Source: UBA1100 sp964533265
GTDB taxonomy: Bacteria; Verrucomicrobiota; Verrucomicrobiia; Limisphaerales; UBA1100
Length of the DNA stretch: 64,000 nt
Reading direction: 5' to 3'
Assembly: GCA_964533265.1 (NCBI GenBank)
Contig: CAZHJW010000001.1
Location: 86,750 to 150,749, forward strand
Shown here: positions 27,325-36,976 of the stretch, one piece after another
Position numbering within the stretch: the stretch's first letter is position 1
How the letters are laid out: each line of letters opens with the position of its first letter
Position numbers and translations under genes: made by a program
Notes under the pieces: model-generated
What the model saw: the letters and a program-made list of their open reading frames with translations, nothing else
Told to the model about the DNA's origin: nothing
Database searches by the model: none

Positions 27325-27687
27325 ATGAAAGTAGAACTCAAAAAATCATTCCAATTCGAAGCCGCTCATTCATTACCGAACCTGCCCTCTAATCACAAAT
27401 GCTACAGACTCCACGGCCACAGTTTTAAGGTCGAACTCACATTGGCCGGTGAGTGTGATAAGCATCTTGGCTGGCTTGTGGATTACGCCGATATTAGCGC
27501 GGCATTTCTACCCACGTGGGAGAGGTTAGACCACCATTACTTAAATGAAATCGAAGGCTTGAATAACCCCACCAGCGAAAATATCGCACGTTGGGTTTGG
27601 AATGAAGTGCAGACGAAAGTTCCACTTCTTACTTCAGTCGAAGTAGCAGAAACATGTAACGCCAGTTGTATTTACCGCGGCCAATAG
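27325..27687 (+). CDS. queD: 6-carboxytetrahydropterin synthase QueD
   Basis: A 120-residue 6-pyruvoyl-tetrahydropterin-synthase-family enzyme making CPH4 from dihydroneopterin triphosphate in the 7-deazaguanine (queuosine) route. It matches E. coli QueD end to end: zinc histidines in FEAAHSLP and LHGHSF, catalytic Cys in NHKCYRLHGH, then WLVDYADI, RLDHHYLN and NPTSEN, ending CIYRGQ. queC and queE are absent from the window. It is tightly linked to the LuxC-like gene upstream. Confidence 0.94.
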   Translation: MKVELKKSFQFEAAHSLPNLPSNHKCYRLHGHSFKVELTLAGECDKHLGWLVDYADISAAFLPTWERLDHHYLNEIEGLNNPTSENIARWVWNEVQTKVPLLTSVEVAETCNASCIYRGQ

Positions 27688-27700
27688 CTATTCTTTCTCT

Positions 27701-28153
27701 ATGGCCACGCGATACGCGCACATTAACATAATCGCTCGAGACTGGCGTAAATTATGCAGCTTTTATGAGGCCGCTCTAGACTGCGTTCCTTGGAGCAGCG
27801 AAAGAGACCATCGCGGCCCACATGTAGATGCTCTGACAGGAATAGAGGAAGTTCGTGTGCAGGGCCGCCACTTGCGTGTGCCAGGGCATGGCGAAAATGG
27901 CCCCACAATCGAAATTTTTTCATTTTCAGAAAATGGCCAAGATTACCCGAAACCACTAAATCGCCCCGGGTTTGCGCATGTTGCGTTTGAGGTCGATGAT
28001 ATAGAAAACAAGCGCGAGGAAATAAAGATTCTAGGGGGGGATGATTATGGGGACCTGGTCACAATCGACATCGCTGGAGCTGGCAAGTTAAGCCTGATTT
28101 ACATGACTGACCCTGAGGGAAATGTAGTAGAATTACAGAAGTGGCACAACTAA
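27701..28153 (+). CDS. VOC superfamily (glyoxalase/bleomycin-resistance fold) protein
   Basis: A 150-residue protein with paired beta-alpha-beta-beta-beta modules of the vicinal oxygen chelate fold. Probable metal ligands are His in the first strand (YAHINIIARDW), His/Glu in FAHVAFEVDD and the terminal Glu in DPEGNVVELQKW. Members include glyoxalase I, dioxygenases and resistance proteins. The substrate is unknown. It follows queD after 13 nt. Confidence 0.8.
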   Translation: MATRYAHINIIARDWRKLCSFYEAALDCVPWSSERDHRGPHVDALTGIEEVRVQGRHLRVPGHGENGPTIEIFSFSENGQDYPKPLNRPGFAHVAFEVDDIENKREEIKILGGDDYGDLVTIDIAGAGKLSLIYMTDPEGNVVELQKWHN

Positions 28154-28203
28154 TCTAATTTATAGTTTTTGCCATTAGCTCCCGATTAAACTAAAAACTG
28201 CGC

Positions 28204-31200
28204 ATGCGACTAATGCTCCTTTCACTAGGCCTATTGACTGCGCAGGTATTTGCGCAACTCCCCGTACCGAAGCCTAAGCCTGTTATTGGAGCCAGGCACC
28301 CTGCCTTAAGCCCAAATGGGAAGAAAATTGCATTTGTTTACCGCGGTGATATCTGGAAATCTGACTCGTTTGGTGGACAAGCCAAGCCTATCACATTTCA
28401 CCTTGAATATGATGGCTACCCTGTTTTCTCGCCAGACGGCAACTGGATAGCTTTTGGCAGCAAGCGGCATGGACATTTTGATATATTCATTATTCCATCA
28501 GAAGGAGGTACTCCAAGGCGGCTAACTTGGCATTCCGGCCACGACATCCCTTTCGGTTGGAGTCCTGATGGAAAGAAGATTGCTTTTGGGGCACGGCGCA
28601 ATCGCCCCAACTATGAGATATTAACCGTTGATATAGGGACTCTGAATACAGAGTCTATATGTGAGGATTATGCATCCCTCCGTTACCCTCGATGGTCTTC
28701 AGATGGGAAGATGATGATTTACTCTCGATACGGAATGCCTTGGTACAGGCCGCGATACAGGGGGTCAGCTGCCGCACAAGTCTGGACCTACAATGTTAAA
28801 AATAAAAAACGCACAAAGCTTCTGGGCGATGAAAGGCAATATTTATTTAGTCAATTCATGCCAAGTGGAAAACAAATACTACTTGTTACCACGGGGCAGC
28901 CAACCCCGACTTTGGCCAACATAGAAGAGAAACCGATAAAATTTTCAGACAACAGTAAGCGAGCCCCCAACCTATGGACCGCTGATCTGGACGGTAACCT
29001 CAAACAAATAACACATTTTAAAACTGATTCTGTGCGCTACCCGAGCATTGCCTCAAAAACCGGCGATATTGCGTTCGAACACGGGGATGGAATCTGGCTG
29101 CTTCCGAATAAGTCAAAAACACCTCAAAGAATTCCTCTTATCGTCAACACAGATCCAAAGCGTAACGTAGAAGAGCATGTTCGCGCTACCAGTGGCGTTA
29201 CCGAAGCAGAACCTTCCCCCAACGGAAAAACTATTTTGTTCGGTTTGCAGGGCGATATCTGGAGCATTAAGGCAATAAAGGCAAAAGGCATAAATAAAGA
29301 ACTGGATGAACTAGCGACACAACATACCACATGGGCCGGTGATGATTCAGACTTTTCTTGGTCAAAGGACGGAAAGAAATTCTATTTCACATCGGATCGC
29401 GAGGGAAATAGCCGCATCTACGAATATGATCTAGCCAACCAAAGCCAGAAACCGCTTTGGAACAGGGAGGAAAATATCGTACGACTGCGTGTTTCGCCTG
29501 ATGGTAAACACCTTTTTTTCTGGGTTACAGGACCTGAAGGTGGCCTTCACCGACTGACACTAGTCGATCAAAAAGTTAAACGGATATTAAAGCTTCCGGG
29601 AATTCATATGAGAGGCCGTGGCGGCATAGACTATGAGTGGTCTCCTGACGAAAAATGGATTGCCTACACAACTCGTACAGGCAGCAGTTCATACAACATA
29701 TGGATAATCCCCGCAGAAGGGGGTGAAGCCAAAAATGTTACCGAATTGAGTGCCTTGCACAGTCAGCCAACATGGTCTACGGATGGAAAATATTTATATT
29801 TTCAAAGCGACCGATCCGGGGAAGGCCTGTACCGAGTAGCTCTGCAACGGGATAAATTCAGAAGCACCGATGTAGATCAACGATTCGTTAAGCCAAGCAA
29901 GAAGCCGGAGGTGAAAATAGAGTTCGAAGGCATTAGTGAACGAATCCAGAAGATTTCTGCTACCAACCCTTCATCCGATTTAACCATGACTTCCGGCGGA
30001 CAATTATTCTTCCTTTCAGGAGGAAACGTATACCGTTCTTCGCATGACGGGAAAGAAGTCAAAAAAATGAATGATGGAGGTGGTCGCGTAGCTTTTAGAA
30101 TACTTGGAAGTGGACGTGGAGCATCTTTCATGAAATCAGGGAAAATGTATTTAATGAAGCTCGATAGCGGCAGCGACACACCTGTGACTTTTACCGCGAA
30201 TGTAGTGAAAAACACAATGGCAAGAAGAACCGCAGCGTTCTACCAGTTCTGGAAGACATACCATCATCGCTTTTATGACAGCAACTTTCATGGGCGTGAT
30301 TGGACTTCATTGAGAAAAAAATATTTAGGCCGCCTGCCTTCAGTAGATACAAACGATGAATTTGCATCTCTTCTTCAAATGATGGTCGGTGAACTTGACG
30401 CGTCCCACTCTGAATTGTCACCTGCCTCCTCAGGCAGTTCATTTAGAAGCACTCCGCACCTTGGGTTCACGATTGACTATTCGCACAAGGGGCCAAGCTT
30501 AAAGATTAAAGATATTCCAAATAGAGCGCCAGGGTCATTTGAAAAAACTAAACTCAAACCTGGGGAGTTTGTTGTGGCAATTGACGGAAAAAAGGTTTCC
30601 GGAAATGAAACTCTTTTCCAGTTTTTGACACAGAAGACGACCCGACTAACCACATTCTCAGTTAACTCAAAACCAACATCTGATGGAGCTAGAAATGTTA
30701 CCTACAAACTCCTTTCCAGCTCAGAATGGCAAAGCCTTCGTTATGATGAAAAAGTTCAAGAATTGAGAAGGCGCGTGGAACAAAGCAGTGATGGGGAAAT
30801 TGGGTATCTCCATATCTCAGCAATGGGCAGCAAGGATCAGGAAAAATTCGAGCGAGAAGCCTACGAGTATATTCAGGGTAAAAAGGCAATGATTTTTGAT
30901 GTCCGTTTTAACAACGGCGGAAACATCTCTGACACCCTGATCGATTGGCTCGAGCGTAAGCCTCACGGAATATACAAATCCCGAGACCGTGAGCCCGAAA
31001 TGGCCCCCAGTCGGGCATGGAACAAACCAGTTGTCGTATTACTCAATGAACACAGCTATTCAAACGGAGAAATGTTTCCTTATGCAATGCGTGAACGTGG
31101 CTTAGCCAAACTCGTGGGAATGCCTACTCCCGGGTATGTGATTTGGACATCTACCTTCACCTTAACCGATGGCACCAAAGCACGCATACCAGGTCGCGGG

Positions 31201-31356
31201 GTCTTCAGGATGGATGGCAGCAACATGGAAAACATAGGAGAAAAGCCAGATTTTCAATTATGGGTTACCCCCGATCAATGGCTAAAAGGAGAGGATCCGC
31301 AACTTACTAAAGCTATTGATCTGCTACGCGAAAAGCCGGTCAACGACTCCAGATGA
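28204..31356 (+). CDS. Exported tricorn-like protease (S41 family)
   Basis: A 1050-residue protein with a signal peptide (1-17), two successive beta-propeller regions made of PD40/TolB-type repeats (about 25-590), a C1 helical region, a PDZ domain (about 760-850) and the S41 catalytic core. The tricorn tetrad is recognisable: S734-H735 (LDASHSEL), S953 (HSYSNGEM) and E1009 (MENIGEKPDF), close to archaeal tricorn spacing. It probably cleaves peptides that enter through the propellers. The signal peptide makes it periplasmic. fdhD overlaps its end by 4 nt. Confidence 0.9.
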   Translation: MRLMLLSLGLLTAQVFAQLPVPKPKPVIGARHPALSPNGKKIAFVYRGDIWKSDSFGGQAKPITFHLEYDGYPVFSPDGNWIAFGSKRHGHFDIFIIPSEGGTPRRLTWHSGHDIPFGWSPDGKKIAFGARRNRPNYEILTVDIGTLNTESICEDYASLRYPRWSSDGKMMIYSRYGMPWYRPRYRGSAAAQVWTYNVKNKKRTKLLGDERQYLFSQFMPSGKQILLVTTGQPTPTLANIEEKPIKFSDNSKRAPNLWTADLDGNLKQITHFKTDSVRYPSIASKTGDIAFEHGDGIWLLPNKSKTPQRIPLIVNTDPKRNVEEHVRATSGVTEAEPSPNGKTILFGLQGDIWSIKAIKAKGINKELDELATQHTTWAGDDSDFSWSKDGKKFYFTSDREGNSRIYEYDLANQSQKPLWNREENIVRLRVSPDGKHLFFWVTGPEGGLHRLTLVDQKVKRILKLPGIHMRGRGGIDYEWSPDEKWIAYTTRTGSSSYNIWIIPAEGGEAKNVTELSALHSQPTWSTDGKYLYFQSDRSGEGLYRVALQRDKFRSTDVDQRFVKPSKKPEVKIEFEGISERIQKISATNPSSDLTMTSGGQLFFLSGGNVYRSSHDGKEVKKMNDGGGRVAFRILGSGRGASFMKSGKMYLMKLDSGSDTPVTFTANVVKNTMARRTAAFYQFWKTYHHRFYDSNFHGRDWTSLRKKYLGRLPSVDTNDEFASLLQMMVGELDASHSELSPASSGSSFRSTPHLGFTIDYSHKGPSLKIKDIPNRAPGSFEKTKLKPGEFVVAIDGKKVSGNETLFQFLTQKTTRLTTFSVNSKPTSDGARNVTYKLLSSSEWQSLRYDEKVQELRRRVEQSSDGEIGYLHISAMGSKDQEKFEREAYEYIQGKKAMIFDVRFNNGGNISDTLIDWLERKPHGIYKSRDREPEMAPSRAWNKPVVVLLNEHSYSNGEMFPYAMRERGLAKLVGMPTPGYVIWTSTFTLTDGTKARIPGRGVFRMDGSNMENIGEKPDFQLWVTPDQWLKGEDPQLTKAIDLLREKPVNDSR

Positions 31357-32168
31357 ACAACGCGCAACAGTCGCGCCAAATCCGGATCCGGAGATTCGAA
31401 GACAATCAATTGACAGGAGCGGAGACCGATTTCGTAGCGATTGAAGAACCTCTGGAAGTACGCATCAGAGGTAATGCTATTGCCATAACCATGCGTACGC
31501 CCGGGCATGATATTGAACTTGCAGCCGGCTTTATTTCAACAGAGGGAATCATCGAAGAAAGAAGTGAAATTCTTGAAATAGCCCACTGTGAGAACGGTAA
31601 AGCTAATGATGGCAGAAACATTGTAAATGCCTTCTTGCATCCTGCTGTCAAAATTGATTGGGAACAATTTAAGCGCCATTTCTTCACCAATTCGAGTTGT
31701 GGAATATGCGGCAAGGCGACGATAGAATCGGTGCAATCACTATTCCCTCCGATTACCTCAAACACCTCAATCACCACCCACATTCTGAACACATTTCCGG
31801 ATAAGCTTCGAGAAGCGCAAAAAACGTTTCATGAGACGGGCGGCTTACACGCTGCCGCCCTATTTACCGCTGACGGGTCGATGATAAGTATACGCGAAGA
31901 CGTGGGAAGGCATAACGCAGTAGATAAAGTTATCGGGCATTCCTTTTTGGCTGAAAGAAAGCTTTCTAATTTAATACTAATGGTAAGCGGCCGTGTTTCC
32001 TTTGAGATCATGCAGAAAGCTCTGGCTCATAAAATACCAATAGTTGCGGCCATATCTGCACCGACATCATTGGCAATCGAATTTGCCACTGAAAACAAAC
32101 AGGCTTTGGTGGGGTTTATGCGTAATAATAAGATGAATATTTATGCCGGCCATGAATATATAAATTAG
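31353..32168 (+). CDS. fdhD: FdhD, sulfurtransferase for formate dehydrogenase
   Basis: A 271-residue protein that passes sulfur from a cysteine desulfurase to the molybdenum cofactor of formate dehydrogenases. The essential CxxC is seen in SSCGICGKA, and the GGLHAAALF and EDVGRHNAVDK motifs are complete. It overlaps the protease gene by 4 nt (ATGA). No formate dehydrogenase structural gene is present here, so its client lies elsewhere. Its stop interlocks with that of convergent uvrC. Confidence 0.95.
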   Translation: MNNAQQSRQIRIRRFEDNQLTGAETDFVAIEEPLEVRIRGNAIAITMRTPGHDIELAAGFISTEGIIEERSEILEIAHCENGKANDGRNIVNAFLHPAVKIDWEQFKRHFFTNSSCGICGKATIESVQSLFPPITSNTSITTHILNTFPDKLREAQKTFHETGGLHAAALFTADGSMISIREDVGRHNAVDKVIGHSFLAERKLSNLILMVSGRVSFEIMQKALAHKIPIVAAISAPTSLAIEFATENKQALVGFMRNNKMNIYAGHEYIN

Positions 32169-33646
32169 CCACCCTCTCGCGCATCCAGAAACTTGCGCAA
32201 GGCCTGAGCTGTTTTTATCCCGAACCCGGGAACTTCAATAATCTCCGGCAGCGTAGATTTTTTTAACCGCCTCAAGCTCCCGAAATGTTTCAGCAAAGCT
32301 GCTTTCCGTTTTTCTCCAATACCCGGGAATTCATCGAGCAAGCTCTCTGAAATTCTTTTGAGTCTCAGTTCTGCATTAAAACTGTTAGCAAAACGGTGAG
32401 ATTCATCACGGATTCTCTGAAGTAACTGTAGCGCATTATTATCAAGACCTAATCGAAGGGGCTCCTTGCAAGATGGTTTGTATATTTCCTCAAACTCCTT
32501 TGCCAAACCTATAATTTGCAGCTTCTCTAGCCCCAGTTCTGACAAGGATTTTACCGCACTGCTAAGTTGGCCCTTTCCACCATCAATTAAAATTAGATCA
32601 GGCATCTGACGTCCGCCCTTCTTAAGGCGACTGTATCGACGCTTAACCGCTTCTGCCATACAGGCAAAATCATCCTGTCCTGAAACTCCTTTTATCTTGT
32701 ACTTACGGTAATCACCATTTGCCGGACGACCGTTGCGGAATACTATCATGGAGGCCACCATGAACGACCCACTGATATTGGATATATCAAAACCCTCAAT
32801 AAGTGAAGGAGGTGCTGGCAATTCTAGAATACCGGCCAACTCTATGAGGTCGTTCTCAGGGTTCAATGATACAGGCAATTGATTAGGTAATTTCCTGTAA
32901 CGCGTTGTCTTTCGCGTTGTATCTCTCAACGCTTTAATCTGATCGCGCAAACGTGCTGCACGTTCGTAATCCTTTGCATCAGCTGCAACCTCCATATCAG
33001 ATTCAAGACTTTTGAGAATATCTGAACAGTGGCCGTTCAGAAAATCGCAGGCATTCTCCACCTGCACGCGATATTGCTCTAGGGATACCTTCCCGACGCA
33101 AGGGGCACTACAAACTTCGATATGCCCATAAAGACAGTGCTTATAGTCATTTTCACCCGGATTAAGAGGCTTGCAACCCCGTAAACTGAAATTATGCCTG
33201 GCTAAATCAATCGATCGACGCAGAGCTCTGCTATCTGGAAAAGGTCCAAAATAACGAGCCCCATCATTAACCTTTAGTCGAGTTAGAGCGAATCTTGGTA
33301 TTGGATCATTTAAATTAACTTTTAACATCAGGAAGCGCTTATCGTCACGCAGGCTGACGTTATAACGTGGTTTAAACTGTTTGATCAATCGACTCTCTAG
33401 AAGAAGCGCCTCTGGATCCCCTTTCACCAAATGAACATCAAAATCAAATACGGAATCGACCAAGGCCCGAAATTTAACATCCCAACCCATTTTCCTTGAA
33501 GGGTGAAAATATTGCCCAACTCTTTTTCTGACATCACGGGCCTTCCCCACATATATGACCGTACCCAAGCGATCCTTCATCAGGTACACCCCGGGCTTAT
33601 GAGGCAGATTATTTATTTTACTCCGTATAAGATCGGAGATAGGCAT
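32165..33646 (-). CDS. uvrC: Excinuclease ABC subunit C
   Basis: A 493-residue nucleotide-excision-repair nuclease. Order: N-terminal GIY-YIG endonuclease (PGVYLMKD, VIYVGKARDVRKRV), cysteine-containing insert (CLYGHIEVCSAPCVG), UVR motif that contacts UvrB (about 205-240), RNase H-like C-terminal nuclease (EGFDISNISG; LILIDGGKGQL) and a helix-hairpin-helix pair (FPGIGEKRKAALLKHFGS). It is about 110 residues shorter than E. coli UvrC but keeps all domains. It lies 9 nt after a SIS-domain gene. Confidence 0.95.
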   Translation of the reverse strand: MPISDLIRSKINNLPHKPGVYLMKDRLGTVIYVGKARDVRKRVGQYFHPSRKMGWDVKFRALVDSVFDFDVHLVKGDPEALLLESRLIKQFKPRYNVSLRDDKRFLMLKVNLNDPIPRFALTRLKVNDGARYFGPFPDSRALRRSIDLARHNFSLRGCKPLNPGENDYKHCLYGHIEVCSAPCVGKVSLEQYRVQVENACDFLNGHCSDILKSLESDMEVAADAKDYERAARLRDQIKALRDTTRKTTRYRKLPNQLPVSLNPENDLIELAGILELPAPPSLIEGFDISNISGSFMVASMIVFRNGRPANGDYRKYKIKGVSGQDDFACMAEAVKRRYSRLKKGGRQMPDLILIDGGKGQLSSAVKSLSELGLEKLQIIGLAKEFEEIYKPSCKEPLRLGLDNNALQLLQRIRDESHRFANSFNAELRLKRISESLLDEFPGIGEKRKAALLKHFGSLRRLKKSTLPEIIEVPGFGIKTAQALRKFLDAREGG

Positions 33647-33655
33647 TCGAGGAGT

Positions 33656-34225
33656 TTACTCTGTAATTTGCGGATTTTCCATAAATGCATAACAAATCAT
33701 ATGCGCAATACCCATTTGGCAATCTTCTGCGCGACCATAATGGGTCTCTTCAATAACAATGCAATTATCGGCAAATCGAGACAAGCCCCCTCTTTTGCCC
33801 CCAATGAGAGCGATAACATGGAGTCCATTCTCCTTAGCCCATTTACACGCCTCAATAAGATTGGGGGAATTACCGCTCACACTCATGGTTAACACAATGT
33901 CACCAGCCTTAGCATAATTTTCAAGCTGCCGTTTATAAACCCCTTCATATTCATAATCGTTACCGATCGCAGTCATCCAGCTTACGTTGTCATTCAGAGA
34001 AAGAACCTTGAACCTCTTCCCTACCGCATCCGAGGAACCCTTGCCTAAATCGGTTGCAAAATGTGAGGCATTGGATGCGCTACCACCATTACCAAAAACA
34101 AAAATTTGCCTTTCTTCTAATAACGCCTGCTTAACAGTTTGGATTGCCTCGGCAACCTGGCCTACCGGAATCGAGGATAACGCATTCTTCTCAGCGGCAA
34201 TATAATCTGTAATCCACTCCTTCAT
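33656..34225 (-). CDS. SIS-domain protein, GmhA-like
   Basis: A 189-residue sugar-isomerase (SIS) domain protein with the phosphosugar-binding stretch VFGNGGSASNASHFATDL and SVSGNSPNLIEA. Length and ends (GIAHMICYAF) resemble GmhA, sedoheptulose-7-phosphate isomerase for LPS heptose. The residue pattern after HFA (TDLGKG) differs from the E. coli GmhA catalytic glutamate region (AEEL), so a different phosphosugar or a DiaA-like regulatory role is possible. It is co-transcribed with uvrC. Confidence 0.75.
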   Translation of the reverse strand: MKEWITDYIAAEKNALSSIPVGQVAEAIQTVKQALLEERQIFVFGNGGSASNASHFATDLGKGSSDAVGKRFKVLSLNDNVSWMTAIGNDYEYEGVYKRQLENYAKAGDIVLTMSVSGNSPNLIEACKWAKENGLHVIALIGGKRGGLSRFADNCIVIEETHYGRAEDCQMGIAHMICYAFMENPQITE

Positions 34226-34294
34226 TTCCCTTTTCTAATCACTCTCAATCCCTTGACCAGCATGAATTAGTCACATCCATTTCCGGCTTTCCGT

Positions 34295-36115
34295 ATGGAC
34301 AATTTTCATATAGACCAAACGTCTATGCAGGGCGCTAAACACGAGATCGAGAGGAAAAACTATGGTGAGCGGCAGCAAATGGATGAGCTCTCACGAATCC
34401 GTCACTCCTGCGCCCACGTACTTGCCACTGCTGTCCTCAGGCTTTGGCCAGATGCTAAACTAGATATTGGCCCTCCCACAGAGGAAGGATTCTACTATGA
34501 CTTTGACCTCGAACATCGATTTACTCCTGATGACTTCGAAATAATTGAATCTGAAATGAAAAAGGTGGCTAAGGAGAATCAGGTCTTTGAAAAATCTGAA
34601 AAGTCCCGAGAAGAAGCCAGGAATTACTATAAGGGGATCGATCAAACTTTCAAACTAGAGAGAATTGATGACATCCCTGAAGATGAAATAATTACGTTCT
34701 ACCAAAACGGTGAATTCCTAGACCTCTGTGCAGGGCCACATGTTCCGCGGACAGGAAACGTAAAAGCATTCAAGCTATTACGTTTGGCAGCAGCCTACTA
34801 TCGTGGAAATGAAAATAATCCGCAACTCCAGCGCATATACGGTACGGCATTTAAAAACAAAACACAATTAACCGAATGGTTAGAGACTCAAGAAGAGGCA
34901 AAAAAAAGGGACCATCGCAAAATTGGTCGCGAACAGGGTCTCTTCACGATTTCAAGCTTGGTTGGCCAAGGCCTTGTCTTATGGATGCCCAAAGGAGGCA
35001 TTGTGCGTACAGAATTACAGAATTTCATGCAGAATGAATTGCTCCAGCGGGATTACAGCCCTGTTTTCACTCCTCATATAGGCAGCATAGAACTGTACAA
35101 AAAATCTGGCCATTTCCCTTACTACAAAGATAGTCAATATCCGACAATCAAGGCCGACGAAGAAGAGGAGTACCTCCTTAAACCAATGAACTGCCCTCAT
35201 CACATTCAGATTTATTCTAGTGAAAAACACAGTTATCGCGAACTGCCAATCCGCCTGGCCGAGTTCGGCACGGTTTATCGGTATGAACAGAGCGGCGAAC
35301 TCAGCGGCATGACTCGGGTAAGAGGACTAACACAGGATGACGCCCATCTCTTCTGCACCCAAGAACAAGTCGAAAGAGAGGTTCGTGACACCATAGATCT
35401 CACCCTGAAGACTCTGAGAACTCTAGGGCTATCAGATTACCGTGTTCAGGTTAGCTTGCGTGACCCCGATAGTGATAAATATACTGGTGATCCTAAAAAA
35501 TGGGGCGCCGCCGAAGAAACCCTCCAACGGGTGGCGCAAGACATGGACATCATCCACCAGAACGTGCCAGGTGAAGCGGCCTTTTATGGCCCAAAGCTGG
35601 ACTTCATGGTAAAGGACTGCCTAGGGCGCGAATGGCAATTGGGAACCGTACAGCTGGATTACAACCTGCCAGAACGCTTTGGGCTGGAATATATCGGGGC
35701 AGATAATTCGCCTCACCGACCCGTCATGATCCACCGCGCTCCATTTGGAAGCTTTGAAAGGTTTATGGGCATCCTTATCGAGCATTTTGCAGGGAATTTC
35801 CCGCTGTGGCTTGCCCCGGAACAGGTCCGGATTATCCCCATCACTGAAAACCAGAAAGAATATGGTCAAAAGATCTTTAATGAACTGAAGACCGCGGGTA
35901 TCCGCACAGGAATCGATCTTTCAGGCGACAAGATCGGAGGCAAGATCAGAGCCGCTGAGACAGCGAAAGTCCACACCATGTTCGTGATCGGCCAAAAAGA
36001 GATCGAGGCCGAATCTGTATCTATTCGCGTTCATGGCCGCGGAGATCAAGGCGTGAAACCCTTTTCAGAAGCGATAGAGGACCTTAAAAGAGCCATTTCT
36101 GAAAGAGTGCTCTAG
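34295..36115 (+). CDS. thrS: Threonyl-tRNA synthetase lacking the N-terminal TGS domain
   Basis: A 606-residue class II synthetase. The editing domain keeps both histidines of HxxxH (H37, H41 in RHSCAH) and the C145/H149 pair (LCAGPHV). The catalytic domain (LKPMNCPHH; GLTQDDAHLFC) and anticodon domain (about 505-606) are complete. Only about 30 unrelated residues precede the editing domain, so the roughly 60-residue ubiquitin-like TGS domain found in most bacterial ThrS is missing. No in-frame extension or frameshifted TGS was seen in the 69 nt upstream. Confidence 0.93.
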   Translation: MDNFHIDQTSMQGAKHEIERKNYGERQQMDELSRIRHSCAHVLATAVLRLWPDAKLDIGPPTEEGFYYDFDLEHRFTPDDFEIIESEMKKVAKENQVFEKSEKSREEARNYYKGIDQTFKLERIDDIPEDEIITFYQNGEFLDLCAGPHVPRTGNVKAFKLLRLAAAYYRGNENNPQLQRIYGTAFKNKTQLTEWLETQEEAKKRDHRKIGREQGLFTISSLVGQGLVLWMPKGGIVRTELQNFMQNELLQRDYSPVFTPHIGSIELYKKSGHFPYYKDSQYPTIKADEEEEYLLKPMNCPHHIQIYSSEKHSYRELPIRLAEFGTVYRYEQSGELSGMTRVRGLTQDDAHLFCTQEQVEREVRDTIDLTLKTLRTLGLSDYRVQVSLRDPDSDKYTGDPKKWGAAEETLQRVAQDMDIIHQNVPGEAAFYGPKLDFMVKDCLGREWQLGTVQLDYNLPERFGLEYIGADNSPHRPVMIHRAPFGSFERFMGILIEHFAGNFPLWLAPEQVRIIPITENQKEYGQKIFNELKTAGIRTGIDLSGDKIGGKIRAAETAKVHTMFVIGQKEIEAESVSIRVHGRGDQGVKPFSEAIEDLKRAISERVL

Positions 36116-36186
36116 ACTTAACTTAATTAAGGACTTGCCAGACACTTCACTGCTGTTATGTTCCCGGCCCCTTAACGGAGTTCCTT

Positions 36187-36450
36187 ATGTCTAGAATTTG
36201 CAGTATCACAGGAAAGAAACCCTTTACTGGCGGCACTATCAGCCGTAGCGGTAAAGCAAAGAAAGAGGGTGGCATCGGGCGTCATGTCACCAAGGTGAAT
36301 AAACGAATTTTTGCCCCCAACCTTCAACGCGTAAAAATTATAGATGAAAATGGGACTGTAAAATATGTGCGTGTTGCTGCGAGTGCCATAAAGAAAGGCC
36401 TCATCACCAAGGCTCCAAAAAGAAACTGGAAGCCTGAGCAGGCCAAGTAA
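36187..36450 (+). CDS. rpmB: 50S ribosomal protein L28
   Basis: An 87-residue basic ribosomal protein. The N-terminus SRICSITGKKPFTGG and the KVNKRIFAPNLQRVKI block are characteristic of bL28. GGAG precedes the ATG. It is not accompanied by rpmG, its common partner. It converges on smpB with a 29-nt gap that shows no hairpin. Confidence 0.95.
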   Translation: MSRICSITGKKPFTGGTISRSGKAKKEGGIGRHVTKVNKRIFAPNLQRVKIIDENGTVKYVRVAASAIKKGLITKAPKRNWKPEQAK

Positions 36451-36479
36451 CACTACTAAGATTGTTTAATATCCGGGAC

Positions 36480-36950
36480 TCACCCCGCTTTGCCTTTCAT
36501 GGCGTGCATCATTGCCCGCCTCAAATCCTTATCAGATTCTCGTTTCTTTATCGTTTCGCGCTTGTCTGCGTGCCCTTTGCCTCGCCCAAGCCCAAGCAGA
36601 ACTTTTACCCGGCCATTCTTCCAATAAAGCTTCAACGGGATTAGAGCCAAGCCCTTTGCCTGAGTTTGCCCTGCTAAACGGTCAATCTCTTTCCTGTGTA
36701 AAAGTAATTTTCGCGGAACCATAGGCCTGTGGTTATGAATATTACCGTGAGCATATTTATCAATGTGGAAATTGTGTAGCCATGCCTCTCCGTCGGGTTC
36801 AATTCGGGCAAAAGCCTCCCTTAACTGGCCCTTGCCTGCACGTAAAGATTTCACCTCAGTCCCTTGCAGGACCAACCCTGCCTCCAAGCTCTCTAGGATT
36901 TCATAATCCCTTCGCGCCTTAGAATTTTTAAGAATCTCATCACTCATCAT
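36480..36950 (-). CDS. smpB: SsrA-binding protein SmpB
   Basis: About 156 residues, the tmRNA partner in trans-translation. Motifs: ARRDYEILESLEAGLVLQG, EVKSLRAGKGQLREAFA, HNHRPMVPRKLLLHR and the basic tail. ATG 36950 (or the adjacent ATG 36947) is chosen because the upstream ATG at 36980 would translate through an intrinsic-terminator hairpin that ends on the start codon. No Shine-Dalgarno is free in front of it; the only purine-rich stretch lies inside that hairpin. Confidence 0.92.
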   Translation of the reverse strand: MMSDEILKNSKARRDYEILESLEAGLVLQGTEVKSLRAGKGQLREAFARIEPDGEAWLHNFHIDKYAHGNIHNHRPMVPRKLLLHRKEIDRLAGQTQAKGLALIPLKLYWKNGRVKVLLGLGRGKGHADKRETIKKRESDKDLRRAMMHAMKGKAG

Positions 36951-36976
36951 AAAAAAACCAGAAGGCCCCCTTCTGG
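36951..36976 (-). terminator. Intrinsic terminator between rpoZ and smpB, abutting the smpB start
   Basis: Read on the minus strand, an 8-bp stem (36969-36976 pairing with 36958-36965, CCAGAAGG/CCTTCTGG) with a 3-nt loop is followed by seven T (36957-36951). The next base is the first base of the smpB ATG. It would end rpoZ transcripts or attenuate read-through into smpB. Confidence 0.8.

Noticed and set aside
28164..28199. Inverted repeat AGTTTTT/AAAAACT before the tricorn-like gene
   Set aside because: AT-only stem with a 22-nt loop and no T-run; not a credible terminator or operator.
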